Assembly: GCA_017882545.1 (NCBI GenBank)
Contig: JADGPG010000006.1
Location: 1-59,330 of the forward strand
Source of the DNA: Thermoleophilia bacterium
Lineage (GTDB): Bacteria; Actinomycetota; Thermoleophilia; Miltoncostaeales; Miltoncostaeaceae
Length of the DNA stretch: 59,330 nucleotides
Direction: 5' to 3'
The notes beneath the pieces were generated by a model, which was given only the letters and a program-made list of their open reading frames with translations, was not told the DNA's origin and searched no databases. Below, one piece after another: positions 26,658 through 35,609 of the stretch; position 1 is the stretch's first letter; every line of letters starts with the position of its first letter. Made by a program: the position numbers and the translations under genes.

Positions 26658-27287
26658 ATGACAAGCACACAACTGCTGATCACCCAAGCGGCCATCCTGG
26701 TCCTCCTTTTCGGGGTCGTCATCTGGGTCGTCCGCTCCTCGGCCCGTCAGATCCGAAACGCGACGCCACCCCCGGTCACGCTCGATGACCCGGTCGACGC
26801 CCGCCCGACTCCGCCGCTCGCCCACGTGCCGCCGCCCCTCACTCCCGCCGCCCCTCCCGTCCCCGCCGCACCGAATCCTGCACCTGTCGCTGTCGCCGCC
26901 GCCATACCGTTCGGGCTCCGCGACGCAGAACACACCGAATCCGAGGTAGATGAGATGGCACGTGAACGCGCCAGCTTCGATTTCGACGCCAACCTGCACC
27001 CGCGCCTGGTGATCGAGTCAGGTCCCGGGCTGACCGCGGGTACGGAACTCCCGCTCGAGGGCGGCCTGTCGATCGGGCGCGCGCCGAACAACGGCCTGAC
27101 CGTCGAGGACTCGTTTTTGTCGCACATGCACGCCCGGATCATGCGGCGCGGAACGTTCTTCTACGTCGTAGATCTCGGCTCGACCAACGGCACCTTCGTC
27201 AACGACCAGCGCATCACCGGAGACGCCCAACTGCGCGTCCGCGACCAGATCCGCCTCGGCGAGACGGTCCTCCGGTACGAGGAGTGA
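26658..27287 (+). CDS. fhaB: FhaB/FipA-like membrane-anchored FHA protein
   Basis: The 209-residue protein has an N-terminal membrane helix (residues 9-26), an unusually long Pro/Ala-rich linker of about 60 residues, and a C-terminal FHA domain at about 115-208. The domain has SIGRAPNN (138-145), SHMHAR in place of SRxHA, and STNGTFVN (175-182). In mycobacteria the linker and its phospho-Thr are targets of the kinase and bind FtsZ/FtsQ. It lies 28 bp after fhaA, and 3 bp before the PP2C gene. Confidence 0.92.
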   Translation: MTSTQLLITQAAILVLLFGVVIWVVRSSARQIRNATPPPVTLDDPVDARPTPPLAHVPPPLTPAAPPVPAAPNPAPVAVAAAIPFGLRDAEHTESEVDEMARERASFDFDANLHPRLVIESGPGLTAGTELPLEGGLSIGRAPNNGLTVEDSFLSHMHARIMRRGTFFYVVDLGSTNGTFVNDQRITGDAQLRVRDQIRLGETVLRYEE

Positions 27288-27290
27288 TCG

Positions 27291-28493
27291 TTGACGAACG
27301 CGCCGCTGCATGTCGTCGAGCTCGCTCGGCAGTCGGATACGGGGCGGGTCCGCGACCACAACGAGGACCGCGCCTACGCACACGATGAACTGGTCGCCGT
27401 CGCCGACGGGATGGGCGGCGCTGCCGCCGGCGAGGTCGCCGCACAGCTGGCCATCCGCGCGATCCGACAGCTGACCGGACCGATCGATCGCGAGAACCTC
27501 CGCGCGGCGCTGTTGTCGGCCAACGAGGCCATCCGCCGCACGGCCCAGAGCGACCCGACCAAGGTGGGTATGGGCACGACGATGACCGCAGTCGCCGTCG
27601 ACGACGGCACGGCGCAGATCGTCCACGTGGGCGACTCCCGGGCATACCTGTGGCGCGAGGGATCCCTGCGACAGCTGACCGACGACCACTCCGTGGTCGG
27701 TGAAATGGTTCGGCGCGGCACGCTGACCGCGGACGAAGCGCTCCATCACCCGCATCGCAACGTCATCACCCGCGCCCTCGGCGCCGACCCCGAGATCGAG
27801 GTCGACGCGACGACCGAGGAGCTCCGGCCCGACGACGTCCTGCTGCTCTGCAGCGACGGGCTCTATACCGAGGTCGAGAACGCGGGAATCGCGGCGGTGC
27901 TGGCGAGCGCAGCGTCGATCGACGATGCCGCCCGGACACTGGTCGAGCGCGCAAATGCGGCGGGCGGCGCCGACAACGTCACTGTCGTGCTGGCGCGCAT
28001 CGGCTACGGCCCGCGGACCGGCGCGGTTCGCACGGACGGCGGCGGCGGCACCACCCAGGAGCACCCGGTGCTCGACGCCGCGCCGGTCCCCGCCGTGGGG
28101 ATCGGCGCGCGGGTCCTGGAACCGGCAAGCACATCCCGGCGACGGATTTCGCGCAACGGCCTGCTGGTCGGTGCAGCGGTCCTGGTGGTGCTGCTGATGA
28201 TCGGCGGCGCCTGGTGGGCCGTGCTGCGCAGCTTCACCATCCAGACCTCCGGTGGCACGGTGTGGGTCGACCAGGGCATCAAACTCGGGCCCCTGGATCT
28301 GACCGCCCCCTGGCAAGACACCGGCGTCCCGACCGGCACGGTCGGCGCCGGCCAGATCTCCCAGCAGCTCGGAAGCGTGGGCGGCGAAGGCGCGACCGTG
28401 CGTTCCGCGGTCGCGATCGTCTGGGCGGACGGCATGCCCGTGATCCCCAGGCTCAAGGCCGCCGCGGCAGCACGCGCAAAGACCGGGGGCTGA
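27291..28493 (+). CDS. pstP: PP2C-type Ser/Thr protein phosphatase, membrane anchored
   Basis: The 400-residue protein has a PP2C domain with RxxNED (RDHNED, 21-26), VADGMGG (38-43), MGTTM, GDSRAYLWREG, CSDGLY and GGADNVTVVL, the metal-binding Asp residues of the family. A transmembrane helix near residues 285-306 is followed by a small extracytoplasmic domain of about 90 residues. PstP removes phosphate from the Ser/Thr kinases and their substrates in this operon. TTG start at 27291 with GAGGAG nearby; the conserved sequence begins about ten residues in. Stop and rodA start overlap (TGATG). Confidence 0.94.
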   Translation: MTNAPLHVVELARQSDTGRVRDHNEDRAYAHDELVAVADGMGGAAAGEVAAQLAIRAIRQLTGPIDRENLRAALLSANEAIRRTAQSDPTKVGMGTTMTAVAVDDGTAQIVHVGDSRAYLWREGSLRQLTDDHSVVGEMVRRGTLTADEALHHPHRNVITRALGADPEIEVDATTEELRPDDVLLLCSDGLYTEVENAGIAAVLASAASIDDAARTLVERANAAGGADNVTVVLARIGYGPRTGAVRTDGGGGTTQEHPVLDAAPVPAVGIGARVLEPASTSRRRISRNGLLVGAAVLVVLLMIGGAWWAVLRSFTIQTSGGTVWVDQGIKLGPLDLTAPWQDTGVPTGTVGAGQISQQLGSVGGEGATVRSAVAIVWADGMPVIPRLKAAAAARAKTGG

Positions 28494-29839
28494 TGTCACG
28501 GCGCACCCGTGAACTTGGCCTGCTGGTGCCGGCCGCGGCCGTCGCGCTGCTCGGGGCGATGAGCGTCGCCAACGCCCAGTCGCGCAGCCTCGAGGCCGGT
28601 CCCATCGCAGTAATCGGCGTCATCGCCGGGCTGTTCCTGCTGATGCACATCGCGCTACGGCTGCGGGCGTCGCAGGCCGACCCGTACCTGCTGCCGATCG
28701 TGGCGACGATCACCGCCATCGGCATGGTGACCCTCTACCGGATCAACCCCGTGCTCGCGCGTGAGCAGGTGCTGTGGCTCGGCGTCGCGACCGCGGTGTT
28801 CATCTGCACGCTCGCGTTCATCCCCGATCACCACGTCCTCGAGCAATACCGCTACATATTCGGGCTCTCTGCGGTGGCGCTGCTGATGGCGACGGTCGTC
28901 TTCGGCACCGACATCTCCGGAGCCAAGCTCTGGATCCGCCTGCCCGGCGGGCAGACCGTCCAACCCAGCGAGCTCACCAAGATCCTGCTGGTCGTCTTCC
29001 TCGCCGGCTACCTGCGCGACAAGCGCGAGCTGCTGGCGATCCCCACGCGGCGTGTCCTCGGGATGTCGATGCCGCCGATGGTCGTCCTCGGTCCGATGCT
29101 GGTGATCATGGGCACGTGTCTGGCGGTGCTCGGCCTGCTCAACGACTTCGGAACGCCGCTGCTGTATTTCGGGGTGTTCGTGGCGATGCTGTACGTCGCG
29201 TCGGGACGAGTGGGCTACGTGGTCGCGGCGTTCGGGCTGTTCATCGTCGGCGCGGTCGCGATCTGGGCAGTCGTCCCGCATGTCCAGGCCCGGGTCGACA
29301 CCTGGCTGCACCCGTTCGCCGAGGCACAGGGTTCCGGGTACCAACTCGTGCAGTCGACGTATGCGCTCGCGAACGCCGGTCTGGTCGGGCCGGGGTGGGG
29401 CCAGGGCTTCCTCCTGGGCGACCGCGGACACTACGTCGTCCCGGTACTCGACACCGACTTCATCTTCACCGCATACGCCGCCGAGCTTGGCTTCCTCGGT
29501 GCCGTGGCACTGTTGTGCCTGTTCATTGTGCTCGTCGCGCGCGGGTTCACGATCGCCGCCCAGGCGCCGGACGGGTTCTCGAAGCTCCTTGCCGTCGGGC
29601 TTGCCACCACGATCGGCGTACAGGCATTTGTCATCGTCGGCGGGATCGTCCGCGTGATCCCGCTCACCGGCGTCACCCTGCCGTTCATGAGTTACGGCGG
29701 ATCGAGCGTCGTCACGAACTTCGCGATCATCGGGCTGCTCGCCGTGGTCAGCCACCGGTCACGGGTCCCCTATCGGCCGCGCGTTCCCCGCAAGGTGCGC
29801 CGTGACGCCGCCCTGGCCGCGGAGGGCATCGGTGAATAG
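28493..29839 (+). CDS. rodA: SEDS peptidoglycan glycosyltransferase (RodA/FtsW)
   Basis: The 448-residue protein has about ten to twelve membrane helices and the SEDS signatures: SGAKLWIRLPGGQTVQPSELTKI, LNDFGTPLLYFGVF, a GYQLVQSTYALANAGLVGPG loop (the conserved Gly/Gln-rich extracellular loop), VPVLDTDFIFTAYAAELGFLG and the C-terminal LPFMSYGGSS. It polymerises lipid II together with the class B PBP encoded next, which overlaps it by 8 bp. ATG 28493 overlaps the phosphatase stop. As in mycobacteria, RodA in this operon most likely drives elongation; FtsW proper is expected elsewhere. Confidence 0.94.
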   Translation: MSRRTRELGLLVPAAAVALLGAMSVANAQSRSLEAGPIAVIGVIAGLFLLMHIALRLRASQADPYLLPIVATITAIGMVTLYRINPVLAREQVLWLGVATAVFICTLAFIPDHHVLEQYRYIFGLSAVALLMATVVFGTDISGAKLWIRLPGGQTVQPSELTKILLVVFLAGYLRDKRELLAIPTRRVLGMSMPPMVVLGPMLVIMGTCLAVLGLLNDFGTPLLYFGVFVAMLYVASGRVGYVVAAFGLFIVGAVAIWAVVPHVQARVDTWLHPFAEAQGSGYQLVQSTYALANAGLVGPGWGQGFLLGDRGHYVVPVLDTDFIFTAYAAELGFLGAVALLCLFIVLVARGFTIAAQAPDGFSKLLAVGLATTIGVQAFVIVGGIVRVIPLTGVTLPFMSYGGSSVVTNFAIIGLLAVVSHRSRVPYRPRVPRKVRRDAALAAEGIGE

Positions 29840-31268
29840 ATCCATCTCACGGGTGTTCTGGGCGATGGCGGCCGGCTTTCTCGTCCTGACCGGGATGCTC
29901 GGGTACTGGCAGGTCGTCCATGCGGGTGCCATCAACGACCGCCCCGGAAATCCCCAAGCGATCCGGCGCTCCCAGCTCATCGCGCGGGGGCCGATCCTGG
30001 CCGCCGACGGCAGACCGTTGGCGGTCAGCGTGAGCAATAACGCCAGCGGGCAGGTCATCTACCACCGGACGTACCCCAACGGCACCCTCGCCCCGCAGAC
30101 CGTCGGATACTCGGACATCATCCATGGGTCGACGGCACTCGAACAGAGCCAGAACGGCTGGCTGACCGGCGATTACGGCGCGGAGTCGCTGCTGGTCCGG
30201 CTCGGGCTGCGTTCCCGGCGTGGCGCCGCCGTGCACACGACGATCGTCCCGGCTGCCCAGGCGATCGCCAACCAGCTGCTCGCCGGCCAGCGCGGCGCCG
30301 TGGTTGCGCTCGATCCGCGTACCGGGGCCGTCCTGGTGATGGCCTCGTCGCCCGGATTCAACCTCAACGACGTCAGCGGCCACTTCGCCTCCATCCTCAA
30401 GCAGCCCGGCAGCCCGCTGCTGAACAAGACGGTCCAGCACGGCTATCCCCCGGGGTCGACGTTCAAGGTCGTCACCGTGACCGCGGCGCTTGAGAGCGGC
30501 CTGTACACGCCGCAGAGCCGGTTCGACGACACGGGCACCGTCAACGCTTCGGGGCACCCCCTGCACAACTTCAACGGCGAGCGCTTCGGTCCGCACGACC
30601 TCACCTTCGCCCTGACGAATTCGATCAACACGACCTTCGCGAAGATCGGCTTGGTGCTCGGCGCGCAGAGGCTCGGCAGCACCATGCAGGCCTTCGGGTT
30701 CGGCCGCGCGCCCTCGGTCGACCTCCCCGCCGGGATGGTGGTCCCATCGGGACGCACGGCGTCCACGGGGCACATCCTGCCGTCCGACCAGGCCGGCGAG
30801 GACACGGCCCGGATCGCCATCGGTCAGGAGCAGCTGTCGGTCACGCCGTTGCAGAACGCCATGATCGCGGCGGGCATCGCCGGCAAGGGGACCATAATGA
30901 CCCCGTATCTTGTGCAGCGCGTCACCGACACCGGCGGTTCGGTGCTCATGACGCACCGTCCATCCGTCTTCTCGAAGGCGACCACCCCCAAAGTCGCCGC
31001 GGAGGTCACCGCCATGATGCGTAACGTGGTCAAGGAGGGCACCGGCACGGCTGCCGCACTCTCCGGACTCGATGTCGCCGGAAAGACCGGCACGGCGGAG
31101 ACGGGCGTGGCCGGGATCAACGACGCCTGGTTCATCGGGTTCGCGCCGTCCAGCGCCGCCCGCGTCGCGGTGGCCGTCCTCATCGAGAACACCGCCAGCC
31201 AGGGCGGGGTCGTCGCCGCGCCGATCGCGCGAGCGGTGATGCAGTCGATCATTGCGAGGAGCAACTAG
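29832..31268 (+). CDS. pbpA: Class B penicillin-binding protein (PbpA)
   Basis: The 478-residue protein has a single N-terminal anchor (about 8-30), a linker domain, and a transpeptidase domain with the three active-site motifs: S209TFK, S264IN, and K418TGT. It cross-links peptidoglycan and works with the SEDS protein encoded just upstream. GTG at 29832 overlaps the rodA end by 8 bp; further in-frame upstream sequence belongs to rodA. The stop TAG overlaps the pknB GTG (TAGTG). The short length and lack of PASTA repeats are as in actinobacterial PbpA. Confidence 0.94.
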   Translation: MNRSISRVFWAMAAGFLVLTGMLGYWQVVHAGAINDRPGNPQAIRRSQLIARGPILAADGRPLAVSVSNNASGQVIYHRTYPNGTLAPQTVGYSDIIHGSTALEQSQNGWLTGDYGAESLLVRLGLRSRRGAAVHTTIVPAAQAIANQLLAGQRGAVVALDPRTGAVLVMASSPGFNLNDVSGHFASILKQPGSPLLNKTVQHGYPPGSTFKVVTVTAALESGLYTPQSRFDDTGTVNASGHPLHNFNGERFGPHDLTFALTNSINTTFAKIGLVLGAQRLGSTMQAFGFGRAPSVDLPAGMVVPSGRTASTGHILPSDQAGEDTARIAIGQEQLSVTPLQNAMIAAGIAGKGTIMTPYLVQRVTDTGGSVLMTHRPSVFSKATTPKVAAEVTAMMRNVVKEGTGTAAALSGLDVAGKTGTAETGVAGINDAWFIGFAPSSAARVAVAVLIENTASQGGVVAAPIARAVMQSIIARSN

Positions 31269-33211
31269 TGGGCGATTTTCGTCCCGGCGAGATCGTCGGT
31301 GGACGCTACGAGATCATCGAGCTGCTCGGCAGCGGAGGGATGGCCAACGTCTACCGGGCGCACGATTCCCAGCTCGGCCGGGATGTCGCGGTCAAGATCC
31401 TGGCGGACCGGTACACGGCCGACCCGGCCTTCGTCGAGCGGTTCCGGCGCGAGGCATCGGCGGCGGCACAGTTGAACCACCCGAACATCGTTCAGGTCTT
31501 CGACCGCGGGGAGGCGGACGGCACCTACTTCATCGTCATGGAGTACCTCGTCGGCCCGGATCTCAAGTCGGTCATCCGCACCCGTGGGCCGCTCCCGCCG
31601 CTGGAGGCGATCGACAACACCCAGCAGATCCTCGCCGCACTGGCGGCCGCGCACCGCCGTGATGTGATCCACCGCGACATCAAGCCCCAGAACGTGATGC
31701 TCGCATCCGACGGCGTGCTCAAGGTGACCGACTTCGGCATTGCCCGAGCCGGCGCCGGCGGGGACATGACCGAGGCCGGCTCGGTGATCGGTACCGCGCA
31801 GTACCTGTCGCCCGAGCAGGCTCACGGCGGCGAGTTAACGAGCGCAAGCGACTGCTATTCGGCCGGCATCGTGCTGTACGAAATGCTGACCGGGCGCGTC
31901 CCGTTTGACGGCGAACGACCGGTTGTCGTCGCGATGAAGCAGATCAACGAACCGCCCGTGCCCCCGCGGACGTACGAGCCCGGCATCCCGGCGGCGCTTG
32001 AGACGGTCGTCCTCAAGGCGCTGGCAAAGCGTCCGTCCGAGCGATACCGAACCGCGGAAGAGTTCTCGATGGCGCTGACCAACGTGCGCCGTCAGATCGA
32101 TCCGGCGTCCACCGGCCAGCAGACGGTGATCCTGGGCGCCGTGGCGGCCGAGACGGCCGCCCCGACGACGATGATGGCCGCGGCGGCACCGGCCCAGCCG
32201 ACGGCCGTGACACCGGCGACCGGCACCGGCAGCACCGGTGCGCCCACGGGCAAGAAGAAGCGCGGTCGGTCCGCGCTAGTGATCGGCATCATCGTGCTGT
32301 TGGGCATCGCCGCGATTGCCGGCGTGCTCCTGTTCGCCAACAGTGGCGGCTCCAGCAACTCGGTCACGATCCCGACCGACATCGCCGGACAGTCGGTCAA
32401 CGCCGCCAAGGCGGAGCTGACCCAGCTCGGGCTCAAGGTGGTCACCAAGACCGTCACCTCGGCCGCCGCCGACAAGGGCAATGCGGTCGGGACGGCACCG
32501 GCCGAAGGGACGTCGGTCGCCAAGGGCAGCACGGTCACACTCAACGTCGGCGGGGGTCCGAAGACGGCGCCCGTGCCCAACGTCGTCGGCCTCACGCAGG
32601 CCGTTGCGACGTCCTCTCTGCAATCGGCGGGATTTGCGGTGATCGTCGTGCAATCGTCGAGCACATCGGTGCCCACCGGCACGGTCATCTCCCAGAACCC
32701 GGCCGCCTCAACCCACCTGGCCCCGCAAGGGTCCGTCACGATCACGGTCAGCTCCGGGGCATCGGTGCCCAACGTCGTCGGCAAGCAACTCGCCACCGCC
32801 ACGAGTGAACTCAAGGCGGCGGGATTTGTCGTCGGCACGGTGACCAACCAGTCCAGTTCGAACATCGCCAGCGGTGACGTCGTCCAACAGAGCGTCTCCG
32901 CCGGTTCTGCCGCGCCTGCCGGGACGAGCATCGATCTGATCGTGAGCACCGGTCCGGCGACCGCGTCGGTACCCAACGTGATCGGACTCAGCGCGTCCGC
33001 AGCCGCATCGCAGATCAGGGCGGCCGGCTTCACACCGGTCTCCCAAAGCGCCAATAACGCCGCGGCCGCAGGCATCGTCTTCGCGCAGAACCCGGCCGCC
33101 AACACCTCGCATGCAACCGGCAGTGCGGTGCGGTTCACCGTCAGCCTCGGCCCGAGCACCTCCACCGGCACGACAACGGGCTCGACGACCCCCGCGCCAC
33201 CGCCGGGATGA
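31268..33211 (+). CDS. pknB: PASTA-domain Ser/Thr kinase
   Basis: The 647-residue protein has a kinase domain at 13-275 with glycine loop GSGGMANVYR (21-30), Lys43, HRDIKPQN (135-142), DFG (155-157) and GTAQYLSPEQA. A Pro/Ala/Thr-rich juxtamembrane region follows, then a basic KKKRGR, a single membrane helix (336-357) and four consecutive PASTA repeats to about residue 636, each with PNVxGxxxxxAxxxLxxxGF. PASTA repeats sense muropeptides or lipid II; the kinase controls growth and division. Unlike M. tuberculosis PknB, the inter-repeat sequences are Ser/Ala/Thr rich. GTG start overlaps pbpA; the last codons overlap ddl (ATGA). Confidence 0.95.
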   Translation: MGDFRPGEIVGGRYEIIELLGSGGMANVYRAHDSQLGRDVAVKILADRYTADPAFVERFRREASAAAQLNHPNIVQVFDRGEADGTYFIVMEYLVGPDLKSVIRTRGPLPPLEAIDNTQQILAALAAAHRRDVIHRDIKPQNVMLASDGVLKVTDFGIARAGAGGDMTEAGSVIGTAQYLSPEQAHGGELTSASDCYSAGIVLYEMLTGRVPFDGERPVVVAMKQINEPPVPPRTYEPGIPAALETVVLKALAKRPSERYRTAEEFSMALTNVRRQIDPASTGQQTVILGAVAAETAAPTTMMAAAAPAQPTAVTPATGTGSTGAPTGKKKRGRSALVIGIIVLLGIAAIAGVLLFANSGGSSNSVTIPTDIAGQSVNAAKAELTQLGLKVVTKTVTSAAADKGNAVGTAPAEGTSVAKGSTVTLNVGGGPKTAPVPNVVGLTQAVATSSLQSAGFAVIVVQSSSTSVPTGTVISQNPAASTHLAPQGSVTITVSSGASVPNVVGKQLATATSELKAAGFVVGTVTNQSSSNIASGDVVQQSVSAGSAAPAGTSIDLIVSTGPATASVPNVIGLSASAAASQIRAAGFTPVSQSANNAAAAGIVFAQNPAANTSHATGSAVRFTVSLGPSTSTGTTTGSTTPAPPPG

Positions 33212-34236
33212 GCGTGACAACGGTCCTGATGCTGATGGGCGGGCGCAGCAGCGAGCACGACGTGTCGCTGGTCTCCGCGCGCGGCGTCACGGCTGCGCTC
33301 GATCCGTCCGCGTTCGAAGTCATTTCCGTGCTGATCGGCACCGACGGCACGTGGACTCGCGACGGCGCCGAGGTGATGCTCGCCACGTCCGGGGGTCGCC
33401 CCGTGCTGGTCTCGCTCGACGACGGGGCGGCGGCGGCGGTCGATGTCGTGTTTCCGGTCCTGCACGGGCCGTTCGGCGAGGATGGGGCGGTGCAGGGGCT
33501 CTGCGAGATGGTCGGCGTGCCGTACGTCGGCGCCGGCGTGGCCGCATCGGCGATCGCCATGGACAAGGCGACGTTCAAGACGATCGCCATCCAGCGCGGG
33601 CTCCCGGTGGCGGATGCCGTCATCGTGACGCATGCGAGCTGGAATGATGCGGCACCCACCACGCGCGCCGCCGTCGCCGCAATGGGATTTCCCGTGTTTG
33701 TCAAGCCCGCCCGACTCGGATCGAGCGTCGGCATCTCCCGTGTCACCGCTCCCGCCGACCTGGACGAGGCCGTTTCCCTTGCACTGGCCTATGACGACAA
33801 GATCCTGATCGAGAAGGGCATCACCGGCCGGGAAGTCGAGGTCGGCGTCCTCGACCGCGGAACCCTTGTCGTGTCGCCGCCGGGCGAGATCAGCTATGCC
33901 GCGGAATGGTACGACTACGCGACCAAATATGAGGCGGGACGCGCCGAGCTCCATATACCGGCGGACCTTCCGGCGGACATCACCGCGCGTCTCCAGGAGG
34001 CCGCACGGACCGCATACGAGGCGGTCGGCTGCCACGGGATGGCCCGCGTCGACTGCTTCGTCACCGCGACCGGCGACGTGGTCGTCTCCGAGATCAACAC
34101 GATCCCCGGATTCACCCCGACCAGCGCCTATCCGTCCCTGATGGCGGCGGCCGGCGTCGACTATCCACAGCTGGTCGCGCGCCTGGTGGAGGCCGCGCTC
34201 GAGCGGGCCGCGCACGAGCGCTCCCTGCGTCGGTGA
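33208..34236 (+). CDS. ddl: D-alanine--D-alanine ligase
   Basis: The 342-residue ATP-grasp enzyme begins TVLMLMGGRSSEHDVSLVSA (the GGxSxEHxVSxxSA signature) and contains PVLHGPFGEDGAVQG, GVPYVGAGVAASAIAMDK, VFVKPARLGSSVGISRV, EWYDYATKYEAG and the Mg-binding VVSEINTIPGFTPTSAYP. It joins two D-Ala to make the end of the lipid-II pentapeptide. The Tyr in the omega-loop (YDYATKY) marks an ordinary D-Ala-D-Ala ligase, not a D-Ala-D-Lac type. Overlap with pknB (ATGA) and with the next gene (GTGA) places it in the cell-wall operon. Co-location of ddl with a PASTA kinase is not the mycobacterial order. Confidence 0.96.
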   Translation: MSVTTVLMLMGGRSSEHDVSLVSARGVTAALDPSAFEVISVLIGTDGTWTRDGAEVMLATSGGRPVLVSLDDGAAAAVDVVFPVLHGPFGEDGAVQGLCEMVGVPYVGAGVAASAIAMDKATFKTIAIQRGLPVADAVIVTHASWNDAAPTTRAAVAAMGFPVFVKPARLGSSVGISRVTAPADLDEAVSLALAYDDKILIEKGITGREVEVGVLDRGTLVVSPPGEISYAAEWYDYATKYEAGRAELHIPADLPADITARLQEAARTAYEAVGCHGMARVDCFVTATGDVVVSEINTIPGFTPTSAYPSLMAAAGVDYPQLVARLVEAALERAAHERSLRR

Positions 34237-34895
34237 CGCGCACCGGCGGCCGCACGCTCCGCGTCGGGCTCGTTGCCGACTCCCACGTCGGCGAGTTTCT
34301 TGACGAGATGCCCGCATGGGTCGAGGAGTCGCTCGGCGGCTGTGACCTCATCCTGCACGCCGGGGATCTTTCGGTCGTCGGCGTCCTCGATCGGCTCGAC
34401 GGGATCGCCCCGGTCCGGGCGGTGCGCGGCGACCACGATGTCGATGCGGACGCCCTGCCGGAATCGCTGGTCGTCGGGGCGGCCGGGTGGCGGATCGGCC
34501 TCGTGCACGGATCCTGGAGCCGTCGATGGGACGCGACGACGGTGGCCCGCACTGTGGCTACCGGCGATCGGAGCTGGCAGCGGCGCCTCGAGGCCGAGCT
34601 GCGCCAACGTCTCGGCGCGGTCGACGCCGTGGTCTACGGGCACTGGCACCTGCCCCGGATCGCGCGTACCGGATCGGCCCTCATGGTCTGCCCCGGCGCG
34701 GTCTGCCCCGGCGGCGCGCTCGGCCCGGGTGATCCGCTCCCGCGCTCGGCCCACGCCCCGATCGACGTCGCCGTGCGCGCGTTTCGGCGACGTATGCACC
34801 CGGATCAGCGCCGGCCGGCGATCGCGGTACTCCACGTAGGATCGTCCGGACTTCGCGCCCACCACATCTTCGACCCCACGACCGGAACCGACTGA
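34233..34895 (+). CDS. YfcE/MJ0936-like metallophosphoesterase
   Basis: The 220-residue protein contains the metal-binding motifs of the small phosphodiesterase family: LVADSHVGE (DxH), LILHAGDLS (GD), VRGDHDVD (GDHD instead of the usual GNHD), and VVYGHWHLPRI (GHxH). The GNHD-to-GDHD change is seen in other members and probably allows metal binding. Substrates in this family are short phosphodiesters, not cyclic nucleotides with certainty. The GTG start overlaps ddl by 4 bp. C-terminal extension from about residue 160 is Arg/Pro-rich and without motif. Confidence 0.85.
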   Translation: MTRTGGRTLRVGLVADSHVGEFLDEMPAWVEESLGGCDLILHAGDLSVVGVLDRLDGIAPVRAVRGDHDVDADALPESLVVGAAGWRIGLVHGSWSRRWDATTVARTVATGDRSWQRRLEAELRQRLGAVDAVVYGHWHLPRIARTGSALMVCPGAVCPGGALGPGDPLPRSAHAPIDVAVRAFRRRMHPDQRRPAIAVLHVGSSGLRAHHIFDPTTGTD

Positions 34896-34902
34896 CCACG
34901 GG

Positions 34903-35607
34903 ATGACGACGTTCCGACGACAGCCGATCACGTCCACCGGACTGCTGCTGGCGATCGTCTCAGCGATCATCGCAATGTCCGCGGTGGGTCGGTCGATGGT
35001 CTCGGGCCCGGGCCGACTGACCGGGCGCACCGTGGCGATCGACGTGCCGGGTCAGACGATGCTGGTGCTCATCGCCGCCGCCGTGCTGCTGGTCGTGGCG
35101 CTGTCCGCCAACCGCCGCTGGGCAAAGCTGATCGGCGTGGCGATCGCGTTCGGCCTGGCCGGCACCGAAGCGCTGACCGTCGGGTTCGCCCGGGCCTCGA
35201 CGCGATTCCACCCGTCGGCGTCACCGCGCCTGGAGGCGGGCGGAACACTTCTTGTCGTGGCATTCGTGATCGCCATGACCGGCGTCGTCGTGATGGTCGC
35301 CGGAGCGCGAGAGCTGATGCCGTCACCCCGCGAGATCACGATCGGCGTGGACGCCGCCGTCCTCCCGGTGCGGCCCGGCGGCGCGATGGTCGCATTCGGA
35401 TTCAGCCTTCTCGGCCTGATCTTCTTTCCCTCCGCCCCCGTGGGTGTTGTCCTGGGCCTGCTGGCCTACTGGCAGATCACCCAGGCTCCGAAGGACGTCC
35501 CGGGGCAGAACATCGCGCTCTCGGCGATCATCCTGGGGACGACGTGGATCAGCCTCTGGTCCATCCTTGTGTTTGGTCGCGGCATCTGGTCCGCGCACGG
35601 GCTCTAG
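34903..35607 (+). CDS. Polytopic membrane protein, DUF4190-like C-terminus
   Basis: The 234-residue protein has about six hydrophobic helices. The last two, with GGAMVAFGFSLLGLIFFPSAPVGVVLGLLAYWQI, then NIALSAIILGTTWISLWSI, resemble DUF4190, a two-helix module of unknown role common in actinobacteria. It follows the phosphoesterase after 7 bp and precedes the lipoprotein by 2 bp, and is probably transcribed with them. I can give no function. Confidence 0.72.
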   Translation: MTTFRRQPITSTGLLLAIVSAIIAMSAVGRSMVSGPGRLTGRTVAIDVPGQTMLVLIAAAVLLVVALSANRRWAKLIGVAIAFGLAGTEALTVGFARASTRFHPSASPRLEAGGTLLVVAFVIAMTGVVVMVAGARELMPSPREITIGVDAAVLPVRPGGAMVAFGFSLLGLIFFPSAPVGVVLGLLAYWQITQAPKDVPGQNIALSAIILGTTWISLWSILVFGRGIWSAHGL

Positions 35608-35609
35608 GG

